Below, in pieces: positions 5,180 to 5,811 of a stretch of 5,811 nucleotides of DNA; position 1 is the stretch's first letter, and each line of letters starts with the position of its first letter. Source of the stretch: Nanobdellota archaeon (GTDB lineage: Archaea > Nanobdellota > Nanobdellia > Woesearchaeales > GW2011-AR9); the NCBI GenBank assembly GCA_030695605.1, contig JAUYQE010000079.1, positions 1-5,811 of the forward strand, read 5' to 3'. Under the pieces are notes generated by a model, which ran no database searches, was not told where the DNA came from, and was given only the letters and a program-made list of their open reading frames with translations. The translations under genes were made by a program, and so were the position numbers.

Positions 5180-5190
5180 CTTTTTTTTTT
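5180..5190 (+). terminator. T-tract terminator after the 252-aa gene
   Basis: Ten consecutive T residues (5181-5190), preceded by pyrimidine-rich TTTTCCTCTC, begin 24 bases after the stop codon. Archaeal RNA polymerase terminates at such tracts without needing a stem. A weak GAAAA/TTTTC pairing lies before it. Confidence 0.55.
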
Positions 5191-5207
5191 ATTTCTCCGC
5201 CAAGAAT

Positions 5208-5321
5208 ACTGCGGGGTCTGACGAGTAGTGGAAGACCCGCAGTTGAATTGGCTTAAAAACTCCGCAGAGTTTTTCAAAAGCAAGAATATTCTCTTTCTTA
5301 TTGGTTAAAGCTTTAAGAAAG
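5208..5321. repeat. Three consecutive strong hairpins in the intergenic region
   Basis: Hairpin A: ACTGCGGGGTCT (5208-5219) with AGACCCGCAGT (5233-5243), eleven pairs with one bulged G and a 13-base loop. Hairpin B: AAAAACTC (5255-5262) with GAGTTTTT (5267-5274), eight perfect pairs around CGCA. Hairpin C: CTTTCTTA (5293-5300) with TAAGAAAG (5314-5321), eight perfect pairs; its loop overlaps the 12-base palindrome TTAAAGCTTTAA (5305-5316). Hairpin B has A-runs and T-runs in its arms, so it could terminate transcription in both directions. The group has no coding potential. Function unknown: RNA structure, a terminator, or the edge of a mobile element. Confidence 0.5.
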
Positions 5322-5323
5322 CA

Positions 5324-5416
5324 GTAAGCAAACCAAAATCCAAATTACCATCTGGACACTATATGTATAGCGTTGATGGTCAAAGGCAACCAGCCGAACT
5401 GATATGATTTGCTTAC
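5324..5416. repeat. Long inverted repeat enclosing a second hairpin, unknown function
   Basis: GTAAGCAAA (5324-5332) is the perfect complement of TTTGCTTAC (5408-5416). Inside, ACCATC (5347-5352) pairs with GATGGT (5375-5380), and CTATA/TATAG (5359-5363/5366-5370) sits at its tip. As RNA or single-stranded DNA this gives a 93-base stem-loop with two stacked elements. It is not a tRNA: no TTCRA T-loop precedes the 3' arm. The right arm ends in TTAC, one of the tetranucleotides used as insertion site by some IS200/IS605 elements. Confidence 0.4.
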
Positions 5417-5426
5417 AGCAATTTAC

Positions 5427-5811
5427 TTCTTTATAGCTTTAGCTATAAAAAACTTTTCAAAAGGTGATTCTCATGACAAAACAAAATGATACGAGAAATA
5501 ATTGGATGACATTAATGTTTGTAACAAAATATCGATATAACTGCTTCTTGAAGCAGTCGCATATTGAAACGTGCACCGCAGCATTTAAAGAACTTGAAGC
5601 GTTCGGCTTCACGTTTGGTGAAATAGGGTTTGCTGGCAATCACGTCCATTTCGAGACCGATATCCCCAAGAAATATTCGTATGAAACAGCAGAAATTATG
5701 CTGAAGTCCACTTCTTCTCGAAAGATGTTTGAAAAACATCCCGGGTTTCGCAAACGATATCCTCGAGGAAGTTTTTGGTCAGGGTATGAGCACCATGAAT
5801 CAACAGGTAAT
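5427..5811 (+). mobile_element. IS200/IS605-family insertion sequence, left part only
   Basis: The transposase gene at 5473 identifies the family; the right end lies outside the window. The left boundary is uncertain. TTAC occurs at 5413-5416 and 5423-5426, and members such as IS608 insert just 3' of TTAC. A hairpin follows at 5430-5449: TTTATAGC and GCTATAAA, eight perfect pairs with loop TTTA. Subterminal hairpins are the recognition sites of this family, and the TAGC-loop-GCTA core looks like the left hairpin of IS608 as I remember it. Such elements create no target duplication and have no terminal inverted repeats. Confidence 0.5.
5473..5811 (+). CDS. tnpA: IS200/IS605-type HUH transposase TnpA, truncated by the window end
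   Basis: The first 113 residues are present and the frame is open at the window edge. The start ATG follows AAGGTGATT (5461-5469), a near-perfect ribosome binding site. Family signatures in order: FVTKYRYNCF (16-25), the first strand; ETCTAAFKELEAFGF (32-46), a helix; GNHVHFE (55-61) with the HUH metal-binding pair His57 and His59; IPKKYS (64-69); LKSTSSRKMF (77-86); and SFWSGYEHHES (100-110). Y1 HUH transposases cut single-stranded DNA at hairpin-marked ends and move the element as a circle. The catalytic Tyr, near residue 120-130 in relatives, should lie just past the window, so intactness cannot be judged. Full length is normally about 130-155 residues. Whether a tnpB/RNA-guided nuclease gene follows is not visible. 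Confidence 0.9.
   Translation, partial: MTKQNDTRNNWMTLMFVTKYRYNCFLKQSHIETCTAAFKELEAFGFTFGEIGFAGNHVHFETDIPKKYSYETAEIMLKSTSSRKMFEKHPGFRKRYPRGSFWSGYEHHESTGN

Noticed and set aside
5324..5416. tRNA with a long acceptor stem
   Set aside because: The terminal arms pair well, but there is no T-arm with TTCRA before the 3' arm and no recognisable D-arm or anticodon stem.
1..5811. CRISPR array or cas genes
   Set aside because: No regularly spaced direct repeats of 23 bases or more and no cas-like protein in any frame.

Overview
The window looks archaeal, and the small, lineage-specific gene content fits a DPANN-type or related uncultured archaeon better than a well-studied group. The evidence is A/T-rich boxes of the TTTATA or TTTAAA kind placed about 25 bases before inferred transcript starts, one gene whose start codon falls where its transcript should begin (leaderless), GGTGAT- and GAGG-type ribosome binding sites, and a large secreted beta-helix protein with a C-terminal membrane anchor. 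No gene here allows a firm taxonomic call.

Left part (1-523): an archaeal-style promoter at 33-46 is followed at the expected distance by a stretch (about 71-265) rich in base-paired helices, including a GAAA-capped hairpin. I read it as a structured RNA of unidentified family. It lies directly before a 66-residue protein that is almost half Lys plus Arg with no acidic residues. No separate promoter is visible for that protein, so the RNA may be its long 5' leader.

Middle-left (524-1787): small orphan genes. A 53-residue protein on + (693-854) converges on a 45-residue ribbon-helix-helix regulator on - (863-1000), with 8 bases between the stops. The regulator has a leaderless-type promoter and an inverted/direct repeat upstream that could be its operator. 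A 107-residue orphan on - (1179-1502) follows, then a non-coding stretch carrying the promoter of the large surface-protein gene.

Centre (1788-5156): an 851-residue exported protein (signal peptide, two right-handed beta-helix modules, Cys-rich linker, degenerate dockerin-like Ca-binding pair, C-terminal membrane anchor with basic tail), a hairpin plus T-run terminator, and a 252-residue protein with the opposite anchoring (N-terminal membrane anchor, Pro-rich linker, outside beta-rich domain). Both appear to be envelope proteins exposed on the outer face of the membrane.

Right part (5157-5811): a T-tract, an unusually dense run of perfect or near-perfect inverted repeats (5208-5449), then the start of an IS200/IS605-type HUH transposase gene (tnpA), cut off by the window end. 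The last hairpin, with TAGC/GCTA arms, is a candidate left-end hairpin of that element; the others have no assigned function.
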